Source: Ciborinia camelliae
Lineage: Eukaryota; Ascomycota; Leotiomycetes; Helotiales; Sclerotiniaceae
Length of the DNA: 64,000 nt
Direction of reading: 5' to 3'
Assembly (NCBI GenBank): GCA_025890175.1
Contig: JANPYM010000008.1
Span: 324,572-388,571 of the forward strand
The notes below the pieces were generated by a model, which had not been told where the DNA came from, did no database searches, and saw only the letters and a program-made list of their open reading frames with translations. Positions 1 to 9,811 of this stretch are shown here, piece after piece. The stretch's first letter is position 1, and every line of letters begins with the position of its first letter. Both the position numbers and the translations under genes were made by a program.

Positions 1-1783
1 ATTCTCCATGTTAAGCGATGGGGCTGGGGAGGGGGACCGAACTTTTGAGGCTTCCTGAGATGTGAGACATTTGTAGAAAAGATCTGATCTTTTGAAGTGT
101 TGAAAAAATTTCTCTTGCATCACTTCAAGGGCAGAAGTTTGAGCACGTAAGATAGCTCTTCTAGCCATGAAGTATTGCTTTGAGGTTGCCTTACTTCCAG
201 CTTTGAGAAATTCCTGGACAAGATGTTTTGATGTATCCGGGACTTTAAGTTCTGGTTTAGAAAGATATGCATCATTGATCTGGGCAAGATCCGTTCTATC
301 AGCTTCAGTCCAAGGAGCAATAGTAGTCGGAACTTCTTCGTCTTCTGCACCATCATCTTCAAGAGGATTTCGGAACCCATCGACAACAATCCAGAACTGT
401 ACAAGGGACATACAATTCTGCCTATCCATGTATTCCATGAAGTATGAGAGACCAGAAGGATCATGTAAGAGATCCACTAGTGAACCATTCTCGAGTTTCG
501 ATGCTTGAGCGCCATTACGGGCTGGTTGTAATACTTGAGCTCCACGGTCACCCGTGGCAGCCAATTGATTGACCCTTTCATCCAAGATCCTTTTTCCAAT
601 ATCAAGACGCCGCAAGTATACTGGATCTTGTCCTTCCTTCAAAGCATCTCTCTTAAATTGACTAGACACCTCGCTTCGGAATCTTCTGGCATCTGACAAG
701 TTATTGGTCTTCCGGATCGCACGAATAAATTTCTCGAACCTCCTCTCATGATCCCCCGGTGATAGTCTTGGAAATTGTGCAGCGCGGTTCGATTTAGGAG
801 CGGGTGATGCATGCTCATCCAAAGCAGCTCGCAATCTTCGCACAGTCGACCTATCCTGAAGCATAGAACGTCCCTATAACCAGTTAGCGCAACTTCCCAA
901 ATCATAGGAATTCTAGAGTATATACATATGCCTCCATTATTTGATTCCACGTATCTGGATCAGACAGCATCTGCATTATGGGGAATAGGACGGCACAAGC
1001 CACCAATTCTCTGATTAGAACTCCCACGGCACGACTCCCGATAGCATTTTCTGGTAGAATTTCCGGCAGCAACTTTTGTGTCAAATCGCGCAGATATTCT
1101 TGTTGTACCAGCTTCGTATCCGAAAATGCCAAAGATGCTGCAGAATGTAGCTTCCCGTCATTATATTTTGCCGCTATCGCTAGGTCCAACTCATCAGATT
1201 CCGTAACGCTTCGATTCAGATTTTTGCCTCTGATCGCAATCTCTGCATTGTGAAACTCTTTGAAATGCGCAGTCAAGATTGGGACAAAACGAGTGGTCAC
1301 AACCTCCACTAGATCTATAGCCAGTAATCGATCCCGCAGACTGACGAGAGCCAACCTTATCGTCTTGTCGGCCTCATTGGTGAATGTCGGATTCCTACTT
1401 ATGCTTCCATACCACGAAGCGACAAAATCGCGAAGTATCAGGTCCAGAAGGTCGTCGAGGGCGCATGAGACGATAAAGGACTCGGGGACTAATGGCTTTC
1501 GTACATGTATTTGTCGTGTGCGCAGCGCTGCTATTTCCTTCCTCCATTTCGTCGCTGCCAGAAAAGCAGGCCCTTTTGGTCGTCGCACAGTATGTTCTTC
1601 TCCGTATCGGGAACCTCTAGATGTGAGAAGTAGCAAAGCTAGCAGTCCCACGATGGGTACAATAAGTCCTGCGACAAACGCGTATCCAATCCAGCGCAAG
1701 GTCGGGATCCAATTGGTAGCAAATCCATATGCGAAAAACACGGCGATACCAGCTAAGATCACATCTCGACGACTCAGGGCCAT
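1..1783 (-). CDS. MDM1: MDM1-like PXA-RGS sorting nexin, partial at the left edge
   Basis: The predicted protein begins with a hydrophobic hairpin (about residues 8-55), the ER-anchor arrangement of the Mdm1/SNX13/SNX14 family, followed by a PXA domain (about 100-285). An intron at 874-925 (donor GTATAT, CTAAC branch, 52 nt) joins phase 0 to exon 2, which opens with the motif TVRRLRAALDEH. An RGS-fold segment follows (about 415-553, with LLHDPSGLSYFMEYMDRQ). The frame is still open at base 1, so the PX and nexin-C domains expected of this family lie outside the window. Family members tether ER to vacuole/lysosome or lipid droplets; that role is taken from the family. The start at 1783 gives MALSRRDVILAG directly before the membrane hairpin. 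The next gene, TRM8, ends 379 bp upstream on the same strand. Confidence 0.9.
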
Positions 1784-2161
1784 AATCTATGAAGGGCGAA
1801 TGTATTTATGAACAGCATTTTTGGTGGGAACTTTTTTGGGAGCTCTGTTCAAGGTCTCACAATGGTTGTAGCTTTCGGCTTCCAGGGACCTCGCGTAATC
1901 TTTCCACTTCACATGTGAAATGTCGAGTCACGGGTAAATGAAATTATCAAAATCACTTGGGGGAATCACCAACGTAATATATAAAAATATGATATGATAT
2001 TGAACTAGTCATTTGTTTTTAAAGAACATGAGATTGATCTTTACCAATCGGAATCCCATCAGGGGTGAAGTAATTATGAATCACTATTGTTTCGCTACCC
2101 AAGCTATTTTTGTGTGAATGATACCTGCTCCAGATATTTTGACAAAACCCTCATCTCTCTT

Positions 2162-3114
<953 letters not shown>

Positions 3115-4206
3115 ATTTACTAAAGTACCTCCAAAACTTCTTGACAGTCAACGAGATACTGGTTGGGATAATGGAGCAATGAGAGTTCGAATAGATGGTT
3201 GGATGTGATGTAAACGAGGCTTTAGCATGATGGAAAGAAAGGTCAAGGCTGAACTTTTTTCCATGGAGCCTGAATGGAATGCGCAAAATAATTTTTTGGT
3301 GCAACTATTGGTGGGTGGGGAAGGGTTACATTCACCTAATTGGGTGAGATTTAGCAATACAGGGTCGTGAATTTATCCATTTTAATAGATTTCGCCAGCT
3401 ATTCCAGGTAGGTAGATACCCAGCCTGGGCTTACCTAAGTTCCAAGCACGTTGACACTGACACTGACACTGACACTGACATGCCAATGGCCAAGGTTCTA
3501 GCATCACCCTATGAAAGCGTTAAAATACCCACCATCATTTGATAACTAGACAATAATCCATGAATCCCTCAATCCTTCAAATGGACCGCTCCGTTAAACC
3601 CGTCTGGTCCGTTCTGATTGCGATAACCATCCCCCAGGATCTTTTTAGGGGCGATCTCAATAAATTACCAGACCCTCACCCTCACCCTAACTCGCCCTTA
3701 CCCTCACTTAATGTGTGTCTATCACTGTTATTGTCATCCAATATTCTGTACCTATTCTATGATTCGGAATGAATAATTCATGATTCACATTCAATACTAT
3801 TAGTTAAATCCAGCTCTTCTCCTTGCCTAAAAGCTGACATACGTGTGTGCGTACATAGTACATACAATCTTTTCAGGTATGTGCTTGTGCCATAAGCATT
3901 ATTAGTTTTTAATCCATTCCATCTCTCATTCTTCATTACACATCACCTTCTCCCCATTCCTCTCAAATTTCCATAGTCGATATGAGAAAGGTTCTATCTC
4001 CGCATACCATTCAACTTTTCACCCATAGCTCATTCACACTTGGCGACTACGTCTTTTCCAACACCAAGCATTTCACTACAGCTTAATTAAGAAGAGGAAT
4101 ACGAACTGCGTACGGACTCTCGACATTCTAGATCACTCCACCCTCTCGACTTTACCCAAGGAGTTCTCGATTTTCGTTTGCTGGGAATCTACTCTACTCA
4201 TACAAT
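3115..4206. other. Intergenic, divergent promoter region with a short hexanucleotide repeat
   Basis: This lies between the TRM8 start (-) and the small membrane-protein gene (+). It contains a TGACAC tandem repeat at 3452-3480 and pyrimidine-rich stretches after 3900, as expected of a fungal 5' leader. The open frame at 3560-3772 has no conserved features. No RNA gene was seen. Confidence 0.6.
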
Positions 4207-4643
4207 ATGTCGTGGTTTTCGATTCTTCCCGAAAGTCTAGCGTTTGTTGAAGTTTGGGCTATGAATACCTTTGTATGTACGTGCCTGGTGTTGAGTCCTA
4301 GGGCAATGGAACTAACATCAAGTCATAGTTTTTCCTAGGCATAATATGCATTGGACCTTGGCTCCTACTTATTCTATACGACGCAGTTTTTTACGCATTC
4401 CGGTTGGTGACTTACGAAATACCTCATATTGGTGGACGAGCAAGAAATAGACCACGACCGCGAGCACCGAGCTTGAGTGAGCGACCGAATGGCCAAGGAC
4501 GGCCAAGAATCCTGACAATGCCTTCGGCGAATGGGACAGTCAATATAGCGGAAATGATAGAGGAAACAGCTGAAGGAATGAAGAAGAGGATCGAAGAAGC
4601 AGGTCACCCTCGAAAAGACAGCGGCATGATTGTAGACGACTGA
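4207..4643 (+). CDS. Small conserved membrane protein, function unknown
   Basis: Two exons, 4207-4272 and 4329-4643, separated by a 56-nt intron (donor GTATGT, acceptor CATAG, phase 0), give a protein of about 126 residues. The N-terminus (MSWFSILPESLAF) leads into a single hydrophobic segment at about residues 22-42 (FLGIICIGPWLLLILYDAVF). A basic, proline- and arginine-rich cytosolic-type tail with RARNRPRPRAPSLSERP follows, then an acidic-amphipathic end. I do not recognise the family. The splice removes frame-breaking sequence and the downstream frame is open for 105 codons with good codon quality, so I regard the gene as real. It ends only 35 bp from the end of homoserine dehydrogenase on the opposite strand, so the two 3' UTRs almost certainly overlap. 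Confidence 0.72.
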
Positions 4644-4678
4644 GCAACATACAAATTTTATTGTATTATAGCAGTTAT

Positions 4679-5836
4679 TCAGGAAAGTCTTTCCAATACC
4701 TTGATAAGATCACCTGTGACGCCCATTGCTGTGACTTCTCCTCCAGCACCAGCTCCCTGAATGATCAAAGGATTGGATCCGTATCGCTCGGTGTAGAAGC
4801 TGATAATGTTATCGCTTCCCTTGAGGGCAGCGATTGGGTGAGATTTGTCGAATTTCTCCAAACCAACCTTCACCTCCTTCTTTGCGACATCGATACTTCC
4901 AACGAATCTCACAACCTTACCCTCCTTCTCAGCAGCAATCTTTGTCTCCTCCATTTGAGAATCAAACTCGGGCAACTTCTGAAGGAATTCCTCTCCACTC
5001 GCAACGCTCTCCAACTCCTTTGGGATTAAGCTCTGAACTGGGAACGAAGTTGGAGACTCGACCTGGAGTCCTGCCAATCTTGCCAAAATTGTCAGTTTTC
5101 TGGCGACATCCAGACCGTTCAAATCGTCTCTTGGATCTGGCTCGGTATAACCCAATTCCTTTGCTTTGGCGACTTCCGCGGACCACTTTCCCCCTGAACC
5201 CTCGGTGGGTGCGAATGAGTTGAACAAGAATGACATGGTACCACTGAAGACACCCTCGATTTTGGTTACGGAGTCACCTGTGTCGACCAATTCCTTCAAT
5301 GTAGAGATAACTGGTAGTCCAGCACCGACTGAGCTCTCATGATAAACCTTGGCACCGGATGATGAAGCTGCGGAGAAGATATCCTGCCATAATTTATACG
5401 ACCCGGAGAATGCCTTCTTATTGGGAGTGACGATGGAGATTCCTTTCGACAGAACTTCTGGGTATGCATCTGCCACATCTTGCGAGCTGGTATTATCGAC
5501 GAGGACAACCTTTGCAGGCGCTGCTGCTAAGTATTCGATAATCTTTGGTATGGAGAGAAGTTCTTGTGTAGAGTCTGCGAGTGTGGTTGAGAGATTGGAG
5601 TATGAGAGAGGGGTGTATTTTGGGCTGTAGAGAACTTTCTTGCTTCTTGATACGAAGATGAGGGAAATCTTGGATGGAGTAAAGCGTTGGGAAAGAGCTT
5701 CAAGTTGAGATAAAAAGCATTTTCCTACACCACCGGCACCTAGTAACTCATTATTAGCAAATTAGAGCTCCTATTAAGCTCTTAGAGATTAGAGCTTCAT
5801 ACCAATAACTGCAACGTAAATTTCCTTGGCTACCAT
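4679..5836 (-). CDS. HOM6: Homoserine dehydrogenase
   Basis: Exon 1 is 5836-5803 and exon 2 is 5739-4679, split by a 63-nt intron (5740-5802, donor GTATGA) that interrupts the dinucleotide-binding motif VIGAGGVGKC. The product is about 364 residues, the normal fungal length. Visible hallmarks are the N-terminal NAD(P)-binding loop, the VTPNKKAFSGSYKLW catalytic-lysine region, EGVFSGTMSFLFN, and the signature EPDPRDDLNGLDVARKLTIL. The enzyme reduces aspartate-4-semialdehyde to homoserine, the branch to methionine and threonine, in the cytosol. It is divergent from the CCDC174-like gene (403 bp apart) and converges with the small membrane-protein gene (35 bp). The intergenic region holds overlapping CCAAT boxes at 6034-6045. 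Confidence 0.96.
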
Positions 5837-6033
5837 CTTGACTTGAGTTGTGAATTGAAAGTGATAATGAATTGGTTTGAATATGTCGATTTCAATAAGT
5901 TTCTTGCTCGTAGGTGAAGCTCAAGATGATTAATAGTAATGAAGAATCACAGAAGAAGGGATAGTGGGGTTGTTTCTATGCACAATAATCCGATCTCGCA
6001 CGTATTGATGCCCCGCCTTATTGATGCGCCTCT

Positions 6034-6045
6034 GATTGGCCAATC
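6034..6045. promoter_or_regulatory. Back-to-back CCAAT boxes in the HOM6/CCDC174 divergent promoter
   Basis: The 12-nt perfect palindrome GATTGGCCAATC places a CCAAT box on each strand. It lies 198 bp upstream of the HOM6 start codon and 195 bp upstream of the CCDC174-like start, almost centred between the two. CCAAT is the site of the fungal Hap2/3/5 (CBC) complex; the regulatory role here is inference. Confidence 0.45.
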
Positions 6046-6239
6046 GGACATGTAGGGGAAAAGTGACAAGACAACATGGACAAGGCCAAGCCAAGGCCAT
6101 GGATCTTGAGCTCCCCGGATTCTCTCAGCCTTACGAGAATATATCATACCTTATCATCTCTTGTTATTTTACTTCCCGCTCTCCTTCCTTCAATCACAAC
6201 ACAACACAAGAATAATAAATATAAATCCTACATACAAAA

Positions 6240-7295
6240 ATGTCTCACGATCCCCATAACCTCTACAATTTCAAGAAACCCAAACTCCACGACTCTTCCA
6301 CCCACGAACTATCCTCCTCCACCAACCTCGCATTTAGCTCCACCCTCTCATCACTCCTCGCCTCCAACGTCCCTTCATCAAGCACCACTCGAGGACGTCC
6401 TCGCCCTTCCAAAACCAAGGAAGATATCTTCAAGACGCATAATAAAGGAGCCCAGAAGCGTGCCGCCAAAGATCTCGAAGATGATGAGAATGGATATACG
6501 CAGATCCGTCAAACCGGCGAGGCAATAGATGATCATACCCTTCACCGCAGCAAGAAGAAACTTGCCGAAAAAGCTAAAATCTATTCGCGTCTCAAGCGCG
6601 GTGAAAACGATGGACTGGAAAATGAAAATGAAGAAGAGGGACTCGTAGATTTCGATCGGAAATGGGCAGAAGAAGAAGGAGGAGGAGGAGGAGGAGAAAA
6701 AGACGAGGACGAGGATAACCACAGCGACGATTCATTCGAAGCCTCAGCCCCAGCCCCAGCCTCAGCCTCGAACCCCATCATCGAATACGAAGATGAATAC
6801 GGGCGACTGATCCGGGGCACCGAACTCTCCAAACAGCGGATGCAGCGACGCCGAACGCAACGACTCCTCAACGCCTCGTCCCTCGAGCTCCTATCCGCGC
6901 GCCCCTCGATGCCCCAGCACCTCATCCACGGCGACACGATCCAAACGTCAGCCTTCACCCACGCGCTCGACGCGTCGACGGAAGAGAAGATGGCGGCGCT
7001 GGCGCGGAAGCGCGATCGCAGCCCGACGCCGCCGGAACAGCTGCATTACGAGGCGGATCGCGAGGTGCGGAGTAAGGGGCAGGGTTTCTATAGCTTCTCC
7101 AAGGATGAGCGGGTCAGGGCGGAGGAGATGGCGAGTTTGGAGCGGATGAGGGGGGAGACGGAGAGGGGGAGGGGGGACAGGGAGCGCGGGAAGGATAGGA
7201 GGAGGAGGGAGGTGGAGGAGAGGAGGAGGGTGCTTGGGGAGAAGAGGGCGAAGAGGCAGGCGGATGCTTTTTGGAGGGGTTGGACCAAGACTTGA
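6240..7295 (+). CDS. CCDC174-like nuclear protein, copy with correct start but frameshifted end
   Basis: Single exon, 351 residues as read. It starts MSHDPHNLYNFKKPKLH and contains IIEYEDEYGRLIR and KGQGFYSFSKDERVRAEEM, which match the conserved core of the CCDC174 family, followed by a long Arg/Glu-rich coiled coil (about 290-345). Internal acidic, poly-Gly and Ala-Pro stretches occur. CCDC174 proteins are nuclear and associated with spliceosome/exon-junction factors; this role is from the family. The run of five T at 7268-7272 is one base shorter than in the second copy (8985-8990) and shifts the last codons to WRGWTKT. With six T the end reads FLEGLDQDLSLDLGG, which suits the family better. 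The intact gene is best read as 6240-6320 joined to 8038-9075, about 372 residues. Confidence 0.8.
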   Translation: MSHDPHNLYNFKKPKLHDSSTHELSSSTNLAFSSTLSSLLASNVPSSSTTRGRPRPSKTKEDIFKTHNKGAQKRAAKDLEDDENGYTQIRQTGEAIDDHTLHRSKKKLAEKAKIYSRLKRGENDGLENENEEEGLVDFDRKWAEEEGGGGGGEKDEDEDNHSDDSFEASAPAPASASNPIIEYEDEYGRLIRGTELSKQRMQRRRTQRLLNASSLELLSARPSMPQHLIHGDTIQTSAFTHALDASTEEKMAALARKRDRSPTPPEQLHYEADREVRSKGQGFYSFSKDERVRAEEMASLERMRGETERGRGDRERGKDRRRREVEERRRVLGEKRAKRQADAFWRGWTKT

Positions 7296-8027
7296 GTTTG
7301 GACTTGGGTGGTGCGTCTGAATCGCGCGGGGGAACGGAGTCAGGAACGAAGGAATGAATGAATGAATAAATGCCTGCCTGCCAACGAAGATCGAAGAAGC
7401 TACACGTACGCATTCTTTCTTGTATTTATACTTTACTTGATTCAGAAGATGCAGAAGAGAAGATACTTATAAAATTATAAAGTTATAAAATTATGAAGTT
7501 ATGAAACTACGATACCCCCCAGATAGGATAGGATAGGATAGATAGATGGCAATACAATGCATCCACGCAAGGAATGAAATTCACAAGAGCCGAAGCATTC
7601 ATTGCAATGCACGTAGATGTCGATCCCACATGATCCCACATGATCCTCTTCCACTTCCTCTTCGATATAGATATAGATATAGATATAGATAGATATTGTG
7701 CACAAAAAAAGAAATCCAAGGTCAAGGTCATGGTCATGGTATACGTATCTCAATTCATCTCATCTCAACTCAACTCATCTCATAAGCTAAAGCCCAAGTC
7801 CAAGCCCAAGCCCAAGCCCAAGCGTACATAAATATCAAGATCAAGATCAGGATCACGCTCTCAAGATCCCATTCCGCCAGCAAAGGACATCCATCCGGCC
7901 ATGCATCGATTTTCGATTCTTGTGAATCCCATCCATCCATCCGTCCATCCGTGCAACCAAAAAAAAAACCAAAAAAGGTATATGAGTACATCTACGCAGC
8001 ATCCCAATCGCCGGGAACAACATGTCT
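6321..8027. repeat. Left copy of a 1.7-kb near-identical duplication ending at an assembly gap
   Basis: These 1707 bp recur at 8038-9745 with a constant offset of 1717 bp, becoming 1718 bp after the T-run. The copy ends exactly at the run of N. The duplication covers most of the CCDC174-like gene and its downstream region, including the GATATA microsatellite. It is best explained as two overlapping contig ends placed side by side. Confidence 0.93.
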
Positions 8028-8037
8028 NNNNNNNNNN
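8028..8037. other. Assembly gap (10 N)
   Basis: Ten undetermined bases separate the two copies of the 1.7-kb repeat. The sequence left of the gap ends in CATGTCT, which in the right copy continues normally at 9745. The sequence right of the gap begins with ACCAACCTCGC, which in the left copy continues from 6321. Confidence 0.99.
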
Positions 8038-9075
8038 ACCAACCTCGCATTTAGCTCCACCCTCTCATCACTCCTCGCCTCCAACGTCCCTTCATCAAGC
8101 ACCACTCGAGGACGTCCTCGCCCTTCCAAAACCAAGGAAGATATCTTCAAGACGCATAATAAAGGAGCCCAGAAGCGTGCCGCCAAAGATCTCGAAGATG
8201 ATGAGAATGGATATACGCAGATCCGTCAAACCGGCGAGGCAATAGATGATCATACCCTTCACCGCAGCAAGAAGAAACTTGCCGAAAAAGCTAAAATCTA
8301 TTCGCGTCTCAAGCGCGGTGAAAACGATGGACTGGAAAATGAAAATGAAGAAGAGGGACTCGTAGATTTCGATCGGAAATGGGCAGAAGAAGAAGGAGGA
8401 GGAGGAGGAGGAGAAAAAGACGAGGACGAGGATAACCACAGCGACGATTCATTCGAAGCCTCAGCCCCAGCCCCAGCCTCAGCCTCGAACCCCATCATCG
8501 AATACGAAGATGAATACGGGCGACTGATCCGGGGCACCGAACTCTCCAAACAGCGGATGCAGCGACGCCGAACGCAACGACTCCTCAACGCCTCGTCCCT
8601 CGAGCTCCTATCCGCGCGCCCCTCGATGCCCCAGCACCTCATCCACGGCGACACGATCCAAACGTCAGCCTTCACCCACGCGCTCGACGCGTCGACGGAA
8701 GAGAAGATGGCGGCGCTGGCGCGGAAGCGCGATCGCAGCCCGACGCCGCCGGAACAGCTGCATTACGAGGCGGATCGCGAGGTGCGGAGTAAGGGGCAGG
8801 GTTTCTATAGCTTCTCCAAGGATGAGCGGGTCAGGGCGGAGGAGATGGCGAGTTTGGAGCGGATGAGGGGGGAGACGGAGAGGGGGAGGGGGGACAGGGA
8901 GCGCGGGAAGGATAGGAGGAGGAGGGAGGTGGAGGAGAGGAGGAGGGTGCTTGGGGAGAAGAGGGCGAAGAGGCAGGCGGATGCTTTTTTGGAGGGGTTG
9001 GACCAAGACTTGAGTTTGGACTTGGGTGGTGCGTCTGAATCGCGCGGGGGAACGGAGTCAGGAACGAAGGAATGA
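8038..9075 (+). CDS. CCDC174-like nuclear protein, copy without its start but with the intact end
   Basis: This is the second copy of the gene, missing the first 27 codons because it begins at the gap. From SSTNLAFSS onward it is identical in sequence to the first copy until the T-run at 8985-8990, which here has six T. The frame therefore stays open to 9075 and ends in the acidic and glycine-rich tail ESRGGTESGTKE. An open frame running through the gap from 7951 is an artefact of the N bases. Treat this as the true 3' part of the gene at 6240, not as a paralog. Confidence 0.85.
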   Translation, partial: TNLAFSSTLSSLLASNVPSSSTTRGRPRPSKTKEDIFKTHNKGAQKRAAKDLEDDENGYTQIRQTGEAIDDHTLHRSKKKLAEKAKIYSRLKRGENDGLENENEEEGLVDFDRKWAEEEGGGGGGEKDEDEDNHSDDSFEASAPAPASASNPIIEYEDEYGRLIRGTELSKQRMQRRRTQRLLNASSLELLSARPSMPQHLIHGDTIQTSAFTHALDASTEEKMAALARKRDRSPTPPEQLHYEADREVRSKGQGFYSFSKDERVRAEEMASLERMRGETERGRGDRERGKDRRRREVEERRRVLGEKRAKRQADAFLEGLDQDLSLDLGGASESRGGTESGTKE

Positions 9076-9745
9076 ATGAATGAATAAATGCCTGCCTGCC
9101 AACGAAGATCGAAGAAGCTACACGTACGCATTCTTTCTTGTATTTATACTTTACTTGATTCAGAAGATGCAGAAGAGAAGATACTTATAAAATTATAAAG
9201 TTATAAAATTATGAAGTTATGAAACTACGATACCCCCCAGATAGGATAGGATAGGATAGATAGATGGCAATACAATGCATCCACGCAAGGAATGAAATTC
9301 ACAAGAGCCGAAGCATTCATTGCAATGCACGTAGATGTCGATCCCACATGATCCCACATGATCCTCTTCCACTTCCTCTTCGATATAGATATAGATATAG
9401 ATATAGATAGATATTGTGCACAAAAAAAGAAATCCAAGGTCAAGGTCATGGTCATGGTATACGTATCTCAATTCATCTCATCTCAACTCAACTCATCTCA
9501 TAAGCTAAAGCCCAAGTCCAAGCCCAAGCCCAAGCCCAAGCGTACATAAATATCAAGATCAAGATCAGGATCACGCTCTCAAGATCCCATTCCGCCAGCA
9601 AAGGACATCCATCCGGCCATGCATCGATTTTCGATTCTTGTGAATCCCATCCATCCATCCGTCCATCCGTGCAACCAAAAAAAAAACCAAAAAAGGTATA
9701 TGAGTACATCTACGCAGCATCCCAATCGCCGGGAACAACATGTCT
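8038..9745. repeat. Right copy of the 1.7-kb near-identical duplication
   Basis: This copy of 1708 bp is identical to 6321-8027 apart from one extra T. Past 9745 the sequence continues into the unique 3' flank of the BRC1 gene. Simple repeats inside (GATATA, AAGCCC, CATC) are plausible reasons for a failed contig merge. Confidence 0.93.
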
Positions 9746-9811
9746 CAGAAAGAGACCCATGAAGCTTCTCTTCTGCACCTCGTTACCATTACATCAACCT
9801 CAACCTTAACT

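Noticed and set aside
5947..6147. ORF in the HOM6/CCDC174 promoter
   Set aside because: It is short, spans the divergent promoter with CCAAT boxes, and has no family features.
7499..7831. Small ORFs on both strands rich in Ile/Tyr/Ser/Asp (and their copies near 9217-9549)
   Set aside because: They are translations of the GATATA microsatellite in the gene's 3' region and occur twice only because of the assembly duplication.
7951..9075. 374-codon frame running through the N gap
   Set aside because: The N bases were translated as unknown residues. The part before the gap is intergenic sequence, so the fusion is an artefact.
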